From positions 372,001 to 436,000 of the forward strand of contig NZ_PTJA01000004.1 in the NCBI RefSeq assembly GCF_002934545.1: DNA of 64,000 nucleotides. The letters are read 5' to 3'. The stretch comes from Lacrimispora xylanisolvens (GTDB taxonomy: Bacteria; Bacillota; Clostridia; Lachnospirales; Lachnospiraceae). Under the pieces are notes generated by a model. It was not told the origin of the DNA. It saw only the letters and a program-made list of their open reading frames with translations, and did not search any database. Position numbers and translations under genes: made by a program. Within the stretch, counting starts at the first letter, position 1; each line of letters opens with the position of its first letter. Positions 1 through 8,344 of this stretch are shown one piece after another.

Positions 1-1321
1 CGGACAGGATAACAAATCCTGAGATAATTGCAAATATATATTTTTTCTGATAGAACGGTATGGTATTTTTATCTTTTCTGATTCGGAACCGTTTTTCATT
101 TCTCCAGAAATCAGACTGAATCATTGACAGTATCATATGTTTGGATACGGATACACCAATCAGAAGATTTACCACCATACCAACCAGCAGGGTATAACCA
201 AAACTCAGCATGGTTCCTGATCCAAAGATCATTAAGATCACTGCTACAATAGCAGTTGTCACATTACCATCCAGTACCGATGAAAATGCATTCTTATAAC
301 CGGAAACAACAGCTCCCTTTACCGATGATCCCTTCTTTAATTCATCTGAAATACGCTCTGAAATAATAATGTTGGTATCCACTGCCATACCAAGTGTCAG
401 GATAATACCTGCGATTCCCGGAAGGGTCAGTGTATACTGGGGAATGGAAACTGCCAGCATCTGAATCACCATCTGTAAAAGCAGTGTAACACATGCAACA
501 ATACCTGGCATTTTATAGAACACGATCATAAAGAGACAGATCACGATGAATGCAGCCAGTCCGGCATAAACCATAATTGACAGAGCATTGTTTCCCAGGG
601 ATGGGCTAATGGTAGAAAAGTTGGTTGTTTTTAAGGAGAAAGGAAGAGCACCGGCATTAATTTTCTCAGCCAGAGCCTTGGCTTCCTCGTAGTTCTGCAT
701 ACCAGTGATTACCGCCTGTCCACCTGATATCTGATTCTGCACCGTAGGATTGGAAATCAGATTGTTATCCATATAAATTCCGATTCTTTTACCAATCAGT
801 TTTCCGGTGGCATCTTCAAACAGCTTTGATCCATTGCTGTTAAAACTGAGAGCTACTACGTATGTCTTGATTCCATTGGATGTATTCGTCTGAGGAGTGG
901 CCTTTTCAACATCTTTACCCTGAATTAAAACAGTTCCATCCGGGTCCTTAAAGGTCAGTTCTGCCATCTCACCTAACTCAGATATTGCATCTTCCGGGTT
1001 AAAATCTGTTTCCCCTGATTTCCATGGGAACTGTACAATAATATAACCAGCCTCTTTATCCACAGTTACTTCACGGTCAGCAATGTTCTGGCTGTCCATA
1101 CGGCTTTCAATGACTTCCCTTGCCGATTCCAGTTCCTGAGTTGTAGGCTTACGGTCTAAGTTCTGGGGTTCGAATATAGCTTCTACGCCTCCCCGTATAT
1201 CGATACCAAACCGCATATCAAAGATTCCTTTAATACTATCTCCTGCTCCAAATATAGCAATGCAAACGATGGCTGCAATTCCTAAAAATATTGCAGCAAG
1301 CATTTTCTTTCCTGGCTTCAT
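1..1321 (-). CDS. secD: Protein translocase SecD (likely SecDF fusion), 3' end missing
   Basis: SecD is the membrane accessory of the Sec translocon that uses the proton gradient to pull proteins out after SecA has pushed them. I read about 440 codons from an ATG at 1321; the gene runs off the left edge. Seen: an N-terminal membrane segment, the SecD motif FGIDIRGGVEAIF, the periplasmic domain, then membrane helices containing GMAVDTNIIISERI with the conserved proton-relay Asp. The last residues visible (FYQKKYIFAIISGFVIL) look like the start of the SecF half, so a SecDF fusion is likely but not proven. A small membrane-protein gene lies 21 bases upstream on the same strand. Identity is certain; the fusion is an inference. 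Confidence 0.95.
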   Translation of the reverse strand, partial: MKPGKKMLAAIFLGIAAIVCIAIFGAGDSIKGIFDMRFGIDIRGGVEAIFEPQNLDRKPTTQELESAREVIESRMDSQNIADREVTVDKEAGYIIVQFPWKSGETDFNPEDAISELGEMAELTFKDPDGTVLIQGKDVEKATPQTNTSNGIKTYVVALSFNSNGSKLFEDATGKLIGKRIGIYMDNNLISNPTVQNQISGGQAVITGMQNYEEAKALAEKINAGALPFSLKTTNFSTISPSLGNNALSIMVYAGLAAFIVICLFMIVFYKMPGIVACVTLLLQMVIQMLAVSIPQYTLTLPGIAGIILTLGMAVDTNIIISERISDELKKGSSVKGAVVSGYKNAFSSVLDGNVTTAIVAVILMIFGSGTMLSFGYTLLVGMVVNLLIGVSVSKHMILSMIQSDFWRNEKRFRIRKDKNTIPFYQKKYIFAIISGFVILS

Positions 1322-1342
1322 AAGTTTTCCTCATTTTCTATA

Positions 1343-1786
1343 TTAATTTTCAATCTGCCATAGCCTGCCTGCTGCTTCTTTTTCTCCGTCGGAATTATGA
1401 ATATAACGTATCACAAACATCCGGCTTATATATCCCTCCCGCATAAGAACGGTGCGAAGTGACCATAATGCAAACGGTATAAATAAGAAGAATGTTTTTA
1501 AACATATATAATTAAGGATTACGCTTTTTAGATTTGAGCGGCTTACAATATTAAGAAATACATCACTTACCGCTTCCTCTTCCAGCACATCCTTCGATTC
1601 AATCATTGCATCATATCTTTTATGGCGCAGGTTATCTCCAGAAAATCTGCCTACGGAAAAAAAGCCAGGATGTTCCAGGCTCTTGACCACATCAACCGTA
1701 TTCAGTTGTGTCATTAATACTGCCGTACAAAAAAAACATGCCAGTATCAGACGATGTATCCCAGATTTTTTCCTCCTGGTTTCCAA
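1343..1786 (-). CDS. Small two-helix membrane protein of unknown function
   Basis: A 147-residue protein that I do not recognise. It has one hydrophobic segment near the N-terminus (about residues 12-28, LILACFFCTAVLMTQL) and one near residues 90-112, separated by a polar loop of about 60 residues. The start is a TTG preceded by GGAGG at seven bases; no better ATG fits. It sits 21 bases upstream of secDF on the same strand and is probably cotranscribed, so a role linked to export or the envelope is possible but only by position. Confidence 0.7.
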   Translation of the reverse strand: METRRKKSGIHRLILACFFCTAVLMTQLNTVDVVKSLEHPGFFSVGRFSGDNLRHKRYDAMIESKDVLEEEAVSDVFLNIVSRSNLKSVILNYICLKTFFLFIPFALWSLRTVLMREGYISRMFVIRYIHNSDGEKEAAGRLWQIEN

Positions 1787-1927
1787 TGTAGCTCCTCCCG
1801 CTGCAGGTGTTTTTCCATTTCCCGCATACTTCTTTATACATGTTGCATTGTATCACATATTGATGAAAATGCAACGTTAATATACTGACAAAATTCCACA
1901 ATTTTGGCAGGAATTTTTCCAGTTCTA

Positions 1928-2623
1928 TTACCGTTTTATAATTACATTCATATCTGTGTTAATCAATGAAATATGGCGTTTGGCATAAAGTTCTGCCACT
2001 TCTTCATCCCGTGCCTTTAACGCTTCCACAATGTTATGGTGTGCCCGGATCGCATTCTGGGCATTCTGAGGAACCTGAAACGTTCTAAGCCGAAAATCAC
2101 GAATACACTCATCAATTTTTTTACTCATAAAAATCAGCATCTTATTTTTACTGGCTTCCACAATCTGACGGTGCAGACGTTCATCATACTTTGCCATACC
2201 CGCAAAATCATTCTCTTCCACAGCCCGGATAAACCGGAAATGGGTTCGTTCAATCTGCTCCAGCTCCCCATCCGTCGCCCGCTTGGCGATAATTCTCGCA
2301 CACAAGGGTTCCACTGCACTTCTTACCTCAATGTAATCCTTTAATTCAACTTCATTTTTAAGAAACCACTCAGCCAGTTCTTCCTGACCCAATTCCTTTT
2401 TGCTGACCAGAAATGCTCCCCGACCAGGCTTAATCTCTACCAGCCCCCTGGCCTCCAGAATGCGGAATGCTTCTCTGACTGTCCCTCTGCCAACGGTCAG
2501 TTTCTCACACCACTCCTTTTCTGTAGGCAATTTCTGCCCAACCAAAATTCCATCTGCTGCAATAAAATCCTTCATGCTGTTTACTACCTGCTGTACAATG
2601 GGAATTCTGGAAAGTTCTTCCAT
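1928..2623 (-). CDS. FadR-subfamily GntR transcriptional regulator
   Basis: A 231-residue DNA-binding repressor or activator. Residues about 5-75 form the GntR winged helix (KLPTEKEWCEKLTVGRGTVREAFRILEARGLV); residues about 90-225 form the all-helical FCD ligand domain. The metal-binding residues expected in FCD are visible: D and H in YDERLHRQIVEA, H in RAHHNIVEAL and H in KRHISLINT. Such proteins usually sense a small organic acid or sugar acid. No catabolic operon is adjacent, so its target is unknown. A perfect FadR-type operator lies about 46 bases upstream of its start, which suggests autoregulation. The start ATG has GGAG nine bases upstream. Confidence 0.9.
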   Translation of the reverse strand: MEELSRIPIVQQVVNSMKDFIAADGILVGQKLPTEKEWCEKLTVGRGTVREAFRILEARGLVEIKPGRGAFLVSKKELGQEELAEWFLKNEVELKDYIEVRSAVEPLCARIIAKRATDGELEQIERTHFRFIRAVEENDFAGMAKYDERLHRQIVEASKNKMLIFMSKKIDECIRDFRLRTFQVPQNAQNAIRAHHNIVEALKARDEEVAELYAKRHISLINTDMNVIIKR

Positions 2624-2668
2624 TTAATTCACTCCTTTAATTTATGTTTTTAGTCTAAATCTTTCATG

Positions 2669-2688
2669 TTGTCATACAATCATTGTAT
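2669..2688. promoter_or_regulatory. FadR-type operator upstream of the GntR gene
   Basis: TTGTCATACAA (2669-2679) is an 11-base palindrome and fits the FadR-subfamily consensus TNGTNNNACNA exactly. An overlapping palindrome ATACAA-TCA-TTGTAT covers 2674-2688. The site is in the 5' region of the regulator gene that starts at 2623. Sequence match is seen; binding by this regulator is inferred. Confidence 0.65.
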
Positions 2689-2790
2689 CACATCTGATGA
2701 AAACTGCAAACATAAACGTGTTTTTTTACATTTCTTGTGCACATGTCGGACAATTATTGAAATAAATGGTGGAGTCAATATAGATTTTTT

Positions 2791-3324
2791 CTATGGTAAT
2801 AATTTCCTTAGTAACCCTTCCAGCTGGTCTCTTTCTTCTTTTTCCAGGCGGCTCAGCACATCTTTGTCTCCGCCCGTTATAAATTCTTCTGCCGCTTTTG
2901 TTCCTTTATCCGAAAGGGTATACTGACGTGATCCCTCTGGCTGGGTTTTCTTTTTCACATATTCCTTTTTTTCCAGTTTTTCCAGACACTCCTTCAGCTT
3001 CTCATCTTTCATTCCCGTTTCTGATACCAGTTCTGCTGCAGTCTTTCCAGCCGTCTGAAACAATGCTCCCATTACCAGTGCTCTTAATTTCTTACCGCTT
3101 AATTCTTTCTCCTTCTGACCAAACAGCCGGTGAAATCCAAATTTATAGGTAAGAAGAATTCTGTTAAAAGAAGGTTCATAGTTTTCAGTTTGCTGTTTGC
3201 TGGTCTCTTCTTTCCGTTTTAATGATTTTGCATAGACCTTACCTTTGCTGCAGTGAAGATCATCAATAGGACAATGACGCTTACAGCAGGGACAATGAAG
3301 ATGATCTGATTTTTTATCACTCAT
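2791..3324 (-). CDS. Winged-helix protein with N-terminal cysteine cluster
   Basis: A 177-residue protein without a name I can give. The N-terminus carries HLHCPCCKRHCPIDDLHC, five cysteines and three histidines within the first 26 residues, which suggests a bound zinc or another metal. Residues about 80-150 look like a MarR/PadR-like winged helix (AAELVSETGMKDEKLKECLEKLEKKEYV, then SRQYTLSDKGTKAAEEF). The C-terminus is a charged helix. It stands alone between two unrelated units. The start ATG has AGGAGG ten bases upstream. An inverted repeat lies 34 bases upstream. It is probably a DNA-binding regulator; ligand and targets are unknown. Confidence 0.7.
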   Translation of the reverse strand: MSDKKSDHLHCPCCKRHCPIDDLHCSKGKVYAKSLKRKEETSKQQTENYEPSFNRILLTYKFGFHRLFGQKEKELSGKKLRALVMGALFQTAGKTAAELVSETGMKDEKLKECLEKLEKKEYVKKKTQPEGSRQYTLSDKGTKAAEEFITGGDKDVLSRLEKEERDQLEGLLRKLLP

Positions 3325-3357
3325 GATTATTTTCCTCCTATGTCATAATGTACAAAA

Positions 3358-3382
3358 GGGCATATACCATCGTATATACCCC
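3358..3382. promoter_or_regulatory. Inverted repeat upstream of the winged-helix gene
   Basis: Arms ATATAC (3362-3367) and GTATAT (3372-3377) flank CATC, and outer GGG/CCC triplets extend the symmetry with one mismatch per side. It lies 34 bases upstream of the start at 3324, a usual place for an autoregulatory operator. Symmetry is seen; function is inferred. Confidence 0.4.
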
Positions 3383-3450
3383 TGAATTCATTATATTCCT
3401 CCACGGAATCCATGTCAACGTCCCTATGGATAATATTTCTATTTTGTTTT

Positions 3451-4248
3451 CTATCTTAGCATGGATACCGGCAGATAGGCAATGCTTAACTCCCCTGTAA
3501 TGGGATTAGTATAAATTTCGCACTCCACATCATAAACCTCTCCGATCAGCTGACTGGTCAGTACCTCCGTTGGAGTTCCATGTGAAATCACTTTTCCCTG
3601 CTTCATCACGTAAAGATAATCACAGTATTCAGCAGCCAGCTCCAGATCATGCAGAGCGGCAAGGGTACCAACATTCATCTGTTTTACAATGGATAAAATC
3701 TGAAGCTGGTATTTAATATCCAGATGATTGGTGGGCTCATCCATAACCAGGAAGGAGGGCTGCTGTGCCAGGGCACGTGCCAGTATGACACGCTGTTTTT
3801 CACCTCCCGACAAGGTAAGGTAGCTGCGATTTTCATATCCGGACAAGCTGACCTGTTTCAGTGCAGCACTAACAATTTTATAATCCTCCTCAGAATCGCC
3901 CTCCATAAATTTTTTATGGGGAGTCCTTCCCATAAGGACCATTTCCTGAACGGTAAAATCAAAGCTAAGATCATTAAACTGACCGACAACACCCATAATA
4001 CGGGAAACCGACTTGGGATCTGATTTCACCACATCCAGATCACCCAGATATATACTGCCCTGCCTGGGCTTTATCACCTTATAAATACTCTTAAGCAGCG
4101 TGGACTTTCCACAGCCATTAGGTCCTATTAATCCAACAAACTGTTTATCTTTTACTTTAATTGAAATATCTTTTACAATATCAGTATTGGATAACGTAAC
4201 GATCATATTATTCGCCTGAAGATCCACCTTATTTTCCTCCAAATCCAT
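3451..4248 (-). CDS. Iron-siderophore-type ABC transporter ATP-binding protein
   Basis: A 265-residue FecE/FhuC-family ATPase that powers import of ferric chelates (or heme or cobalamin) through the permease encoded just upstream. Seen: Walker A GPNGCGKST, the signature LSGGEKQR, Walker B FLVMDEPTNHLD and the H-loop LAALHDLELAAEYCDYLYVM. The gene overlaps the permease gene by 20 bases, so translation is probably coupled. The exact substrate cannot be read from the ATPase. Expression is expected to follow the operator at 5371-5386. Confidence 0.92.
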   Translation of the reverse strand: MDLEENKVDLQANNMIVTLSNTDIVKDISIKVKDKQFVGLIGPNGCGKSTLLKSIYKVIKPRQGSIYLGDLDVVKSDPKSVSRIMGVVGQFNDLSFDFTVQEMVLMGRTPHKKFMEGDSEEDYKIVSAALKQVSLSGYENRSYLTLSGGEKQRVILARALAQQPSFLVMDEPTNHLDIKYQLQILSIVKQMNVGTLAALHDLELAAEYCDYLYVMKQGKVISHGTPTEVLTSQLIGEVYDVECEIYTNPITGELSIAYLPVSMLR

Positions 4249-5332
4249 AACCTTTTTTCATTAGCATATACATAAACATGGGAGCTCCGATCATGGAAGT
4301 AATAATGCCAATGGGCAGCTCACTCTGATGAATCAGGGTACGTGAAAATACATCAGCCCAAATGAGAAAGGCAGCTCCAAACAAAGCAGAAGCCGGAATC
4401 AGTCTTTTATGATCTGTTCCCACCACCCCTCTGACAATATGAGGAATAATTAATCCAACAAAACCGATGGTTCCACAGCTGGAAACTATAATTCCCGTAA
4501 CTAACGCACAAACCATCATATAAATGCGAAGATAACGGTTTAAGGAAATTCCCAGCGTGACAGCTGCTTCACTCCCTAACAGCATGGTGTTAAGCACCCG
4601 AAACTGGGTTAAGAAAAACACAACCGCAATTCCGATACTGATTGCTGTCAAAGGAAGCTTCTCCCATGTTGCTGACGCAATACTTCCCATGGTCCAGAAA
4701 GTTACTGTCTTAATTCCTTCCGCATTATTTGCAAAATAGATAATAAAATTAGAAAATGCACTGCACAGCGCATTGATCACCATGCCTGTAAGCACCAGCT
4801 TGGCAGAAGTAATCTTTCCGCCCATATGAGCAATAACCATTACCAGAACAGCAGCTCCAAATGCCCCTGCAAATGCCCAGGCGGCAACACCCATCTGCCC
4901 CAGCACTCCGGGAAAACCAAATCCCAGCAAAATAGCAAAGGTAGCTCCTAAAGCGCCACCTGAGGAAATCCCCAATATGTAAGGGTCTGCCAGCGGATTT
5001 TGTACGGTAGCCTGCATTACCGCACCGCATAGCGAAAGCCCGATTCCAACCAGCATTGACATCAGCGCCCTGGGCAGACGGATGTGCCAGATAATATCCG
5101 CAAAAGAGGCCGTGGAAAGACCTTCTAATGAACCAAATCTCATCCCGGAAATCTTATAAAGCAGAATCTGAAACGTATCATGAAGAGAAATAGGCACTTG
5201 CCCAATGGACACCGAACAACCGATTGAAAATACAATAAAAACCATCAGGGCGATAATTAACGGTAAAAATGCCTTATGCTGGATGTTCTCTTTTTTTCTA
5301 TTTCCTGCAGTTATGCTGCTTTGTGTCTTCAT
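4229..5332 (-). CDS. FecCD-family ABC transporter permease
   Basis: A 367-residue integral membrane protein with about ten helices, of the FecCD/BtuC family that forms a homodimeric channel for ferric siderophores, heme or cobalamin. Seen: IRLPRALMSMLVGIGLSLCG, AVMQATVQNPLADPYILGIS and the coupling region GFVGLIIPHIVR, all family hallmarks. It precedes the ATPase gene with a 20-base overlap and is divergent from the binding-protein gene at 5547. Its promoter (TTGACA 5423-5418, TATATT 5400-5395, spacer 17) has an operator eight bases downstream of the -10. Confidence 0.93.
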   Translation of the reverse strand: MKTQSSITAGNRKKENIQHKAFLPLIIALMVFIVFSIGCSVSIGQVPISLHDTFQILLYKISGMRFGSLEGLSTASFADIIWHIRLPRALMSMLVGIGLSLCGAVMQATVQNPLADPYILGISSGGALGATFAILLGFGFPGVLGQMGVAAWAFAGAFGAAVLVMVIAHMGGKITSAKLVLTGMVINALCSAFSNFIIYFANNAEGIKTVTFWTMGSIASATWEKLPLTAISIGIAVVFFLTQFRVLNTMLLGSEAAVTLGISLNRYLRIYMMVCALVTGIIVSSCGTIGFVGLIIPHIVRGVVGTDHKRLIPASALFGAAFLIWADVFSRTLIHQSELPIGIITSMIGAPMFMYMLMKKGYGFGGK

Positions 5333-5370
5333 TCTGATGCTCCTTAGTAATTAAAATATTAATAGAATAA

Positions 5371-5423
5371 GTTAGTCTTTTCTAACCGCATTTCAATATA
5401 TCATACCTTAATATAACTGTCAA
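5371..5423 (-). promoter_or_regulatory. Promoter and metal-box-like operator for the permease/ATPase genes
   Basis: On the minus strand, -35 TTGACA (5423-5418) and -10 TATATT (5400-5395) are 17 bases apart. Eight bases after the -10 lies GTTAG-N6-CTAAC (5386-5371). The same box occurs at 5505-5520 in the opposite promoter. The form resembles the DtxR/IdeR-type iron boxes (TTAG...CTAA); the regulator itself is not in the window. Confidence 0.65.
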
Positions 5424-5467
5424 CACTATCGTCATTTCATGAATCAGGTGAAACCTTCTAAAACAGG

Positions 5468-5520
5468 TTGACAAATCCACTGTTTTTACAGTATACTCTT
5501 TTGAGTTAGTATTAGCTAAC
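5468..5520 (+). promoter_or_regulatory. Promoter and metal-box-like operator for the binding lipoprotein
   Basis: -35 TTGACA (5468-5473), 18-base spacer, -10 TATACT (5492-5497), then after seven bases GTTAG-N6-CTAAC (5505-5520), covering the expected transcription start. It is a near mirror of the divergent promoter, so both halves of the transporter should respond to one repressor. Confidence 0.7.
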
Positions 5521-5546
5521 CAATAATTTCAAAAGGAGAAACACAT

Positions 5547-6611
5547 TTGAATATCACTTGGAAAAAGCATTTTACCGGCATATCACTATCTGTTCTTATG
5601 GTTGCAGGATTAGTTGGATGTACCTCCAGCTCTGCCTCTTCCAATCAGGAAAACACAACTCAAAAAACGGAGGCTGTAGATTCTCAGACGAACCAGCAGT
5701 CCAGCTCCGTCTCCTATCCCATAACCGTGTCCAATTACAGCATCAATGATGGCAACTGGACATCCAGGCAGCAGGTTTTTGAAGCGGCTCCCACACGTGT
5801 GGTCGCTAACAACCAGTCCACAGCAGAACTGCTGATTCGTCTGGGTCTGACAGATACCATGGCAGGTGTTGCCGCTCTTTACGGTGAGACCTCTGAAGAT
5901 ATTGCCGGAGAATTCTTAAAAATCCCCGTACTGGCCGATGGTTATGTTGGAAAAGAAGTAGCTCTGGGAGCCAATCCCGATTTGATTATTGGACGTGGTG
6001 ACTTGTTTGCGGATGCAGAATGGGGTGTGGGAAGCGTTGATGAACTAAATTCTCTGGGCATTCGTACTTACATCTTTAATACCTGCAAACGAGGCGCAAC
6101 CGTTGACGCTCTGTTTCAGGATATAGAAGAGATTGGCAGAATATTTAGTGTACAGGATCGTGCTTCAGTATTTGCGGACAGCCTTCATTCCAGGATTAAT
6201 CACTTAACCGATACTCTCTCAGGAGTTGCGCCCCAGCTTACTTATGCCTATGTATCCTACAGCGATGGAGACCTTTCCGTCTATTCAGCAACCTCTGATA
6301 CCTTTCAGAATGATGCGTTGAATATGATAAATCTGGACAATGCTTTTAAAAATGCAGCCGGCGAGATCACACTGGAGCAGCTTGTCTCAACCAATCCTGA
6401 TGTTCTATTGATTTCTCGTTACTCAGGGGGCCCGGAGGCAGAAAAATCCGTTGAAGAAATTTATAAGATGCCTGCTCTTCAGTCACTTTCTGCAGTTGTG
6501 AACAAGCAGATATACATTATAGACTTTAGTCAGTTCTGGGGTTATAGTTATCAGATTTTAGACGGAGTAGAGCAGCTTGCATCGGATATGTACCCGGATC
6601 TTATCAACTGA
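5547..6611 (+). CDS. Periplasmic-binding lipoprotein of the iron-siderophore ABC transporter
   Basis: A 354-residue FepB/FhuD-like (class III) substrate-binding protein. The first 25 residues are a lipoprotein signal (LSVLMVAGLVGC), so it is anchored on the outer face of the membrane by the lipidated Cys; a Ser/Gln-rich linker follows. The binding fold shows PTRVVANNQSTAELLIRLGL, LGANPDLIIGRGDLF and LVSTNPDVLLISRYS. The start is a TTG with AAAGGAG nine bases upstream. It is divergent from the permease/ATPase genes and shares the same operator type. Ferric siderophore is the likely cargo, but heme or cobalamin cannot be excluded. Confidence 0.9.
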   Translation: MNITWKKHFTGISLSVLMVAGLVGCTSSSASSNQENTTQKTEAVDSQTNQQSSSVSYPITVSNYSINDGNWTSRQQVFEAAPTRVVANNQSTAELLIRLGLTDTMAGVAALYGETSEDIAGEFLKIPVLADGYVGKEVALGANPDLIIGRGDLFADAEWGVGSVDELNSLGIRTYIFNTCKRGATVDALFQDIEEIGRIFSVQDRASVFADSLHSRINHLTDTLSGVAPQLTYAYVSYSDGDLSVYSATSDTFQNDALNMINLDNAFKNAAGEITLEQLVSTNPDVLLISRYSGGPEAEKSVEEIYKMPALQSLSAVVNKQIYIIDFSQFWGYSYQILDGVEQLASDMYPDLIN

Positions 6612-6636
6612 CGCCTCTATGGCAGTCAGTTGATAA
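6601..6636. terminator. Hairpin spanning the stop codon of the binding-protein gene
   Basis: Perfect 12-base arms TTATCAACTGAC (6601-6612) and GTCAGTTGATAA (6625-6636) with a 12-base loop, in the 47-base gap between convergent genes. There is no U-run, so it may be a 3' stabiliser rather than a true intrinsic terminator. Confidence 0.5.
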
Positions 6637-6658
6637 AATCCCGGAAATTTTTATCAGA

Positions 6659-8326
6659 CTAAAATAACAGTACCAGCACCTGATATCCTTTTAGTAATAG
6701 CTTCTTCCCAGTTTCTATGACCGTATCGTAATTATTAAGCAGGATTTTACGGTACGGTTCTACCAGATCTATTTCCTGTTCGTCCTGTTTAAAGTTTCCT
6801 ATGACAAGAATCTTTTCATGTTCCCCGTTTCTATAGTAAGCCATCAGCCGTTCCATTTCTAAATATGCGGGTATCACCTGACCGTAAACAAGGGTATCTT
6901 TATATTCCTCATTCTTTCTTAGGGCAATCAGCTTTTTGTAAAAGTGAAAAACGGAATCAGGATCTGCAGACTGATGTTGCAGATTAATGGAGGGATAGTC
7001 CTTACTCACTGGAAGCCAGGCCATTCCTTTGGTAAATCCGGCATTCTCACTGTCGTCCCATTGGAAGGGTACCCTTGCATTATCCCGGCTGTAGCGCCTG
7101 ACCGCCTCCAAAGCCTGTTGGTTTGTCAAACCGTTTTCAATTGCCACCTGGTATTCTTCTAATGTGGAAATGTCATCATACTGGTCAATGCTTTCAAAGG
7201 CCACATTCTCCATACCTATTTCCTGCCCCTGATAGATGAAGGGCATTCCTTTTAACAGAAAATACAAAGCTGCCAGCATCTTTTTTGCAGCATCGGAACA
7301 CTCTCCCTCAGGAATATATCTGCTTACGCCCCTTGGTTCATCGTGATTTTCAATGATATTAGAAAGAAAACCGATTCCCTCCGCTCTTTCCTGGCTGTCA
7401 AAGCAGCACTTTCTGTAATCGTCGGGAGTAACAGGACCATTGTCGTACCAGCCTTTTTCACTTGCCCCGAATACAGTCTGGCTGAAATCAAAGATGCTGG
7501 AAAAGCATCCGTCTTCCCCTATAAAATCACACAGTTCTTCCTTTTTCTCATTAAAAACTTCACCCACCGTAAAGGCATCATATTTTTGAAAGGTGGCGTC
7601 CCGCATTTCCTTTAAAAAATCCATAACGCCCTCATTTTCATTTAGCATCAGCCTGCAGTCCGCCAGTCCGTCTTCCCGGTCAGGCTCATAATCATGAAAA
7701 GGAAGAGCCTTTTTAATATTCATAATGGCATCAATCCGAAATCCGGCAATTCCCTTTTTCAGCCACCAGTTTATCATGTCGTAAATTTCTTTTCGCACTA
7801 CCGGGTTTTCCCAGTTTAGATCCGGCTGTTTTTTATGGAATAGATGAAGGTAATAAAGGCCGGTATCCCCTATTTGTTCCCATGCACTACCTCCGAAATA
7901 GGACCGGATATTGGAAGGCTCTTTTCCATCTTTTCCTTCCCTGATGTAAAAATAATCACCATATTCGCCTTTCGGATCTTTCAGGGCTTTCTGAAACCAT
8001 TCATGTTCATCGGAGCAATGGTTTACCACCAGATCAAGAAGGATATAGAGATTCCTTTTTTTTGCTTCATCAATCAGTTCCTGCAAATCCTCCATGGTAC
8101 CGAACCGGGGATCAATCTCATAGTAATCGGAAATATCATATCCCTGATCTGCAAAGGGAGACTGATAGATAGGGGAAAGCCAGATAATATCGATACCAAG
8201 TTCCTTTAAGTAATCCAGTTTTGAAATCACGCCTCTTAAATCTCCGATCCCATCTCCGTTGGTATCGCGAAAGCTTTTCGGATAGATCTGATAGGCTACC
8301 TTATCATGCCACCATTGTTTTTTCAT
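6659..8326 (-). CDS. GH13 alpha-glucosidase (oligo-1,6-glucosidase type)
   Basis: A 555-residue cytoplasmic glycosidase of the oligo-1,6-glucosidase/alpha-glucosidase group, without signal peptide. Seen: the family start WWHDKVAYQIYPKSFRDTNGDGIGDLRGV, DLVVNHCSDEHEWF, the nucleophile Asp in GFRIDAIMNI, the acid Glu in TVGEVFNE and the transition-state Asp in IIENHDEPR. It would hydrolyse short alpha-glucosides brought in by the ABC transporter encoded upstream. It is the last gene of the minus-strand operon, 18 bases after the second GH13 gene. GGAG lies seven bases before the ATG. Precise linkage preference (alpha-1,4, alpha-1,6 or trehalose-like) cannot be read. Confidence 0.88.
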   Translation of the reverse strand: MKKQWWHDKVAYQIYPKSFRDTNGDGIGDLRGVISKLDYLKELGIDIIWLSPIYQSPFADQGYDISDYYEIDPRFGTMEDLQELIDEAKKRNLYILLDLVVNHCSDEHEWFQKALKDPKGEYGDYFYIREGKDGKEPSNIRSYFGGSAWEQIGDTGLYYLHLFHKKQPDLNWENPVVRKEIYDMINWWLKKGIAGFRIDAIMNIKKALPFHDYEPDREDGLADCRLMLNENEGVMDFLKEMRDATFQKYDAFTVGEVFNEKKEELCDFIGEDGCFSSIFDFSQTVFGASEKGWYDNGPVTPDDYRKCCFDSQERAEGIGFLSNIIENHDEPRGVSRYIPEGECSDAAKKMLAALYFLLKGMPFIYQGQEIGMENVAFESIDQYDDISTLEEYQVAIENGLTNQQALEAVRRYSRDNARVPFQWDDSENAGFTKGMAWLPVSKDYPSINLQHQSADPDSVFHFYKKLIALRKNEEYKDTLVYGQVIPAYLEMERLMAYYRNGEHEKILVIGNFKQDEQEIDLVEPYRKILLNNYDTVIETGKKLLLKGYQVLVLLF

Positions 8327-8344
8327 TCTATTTCTCCATTCAGG

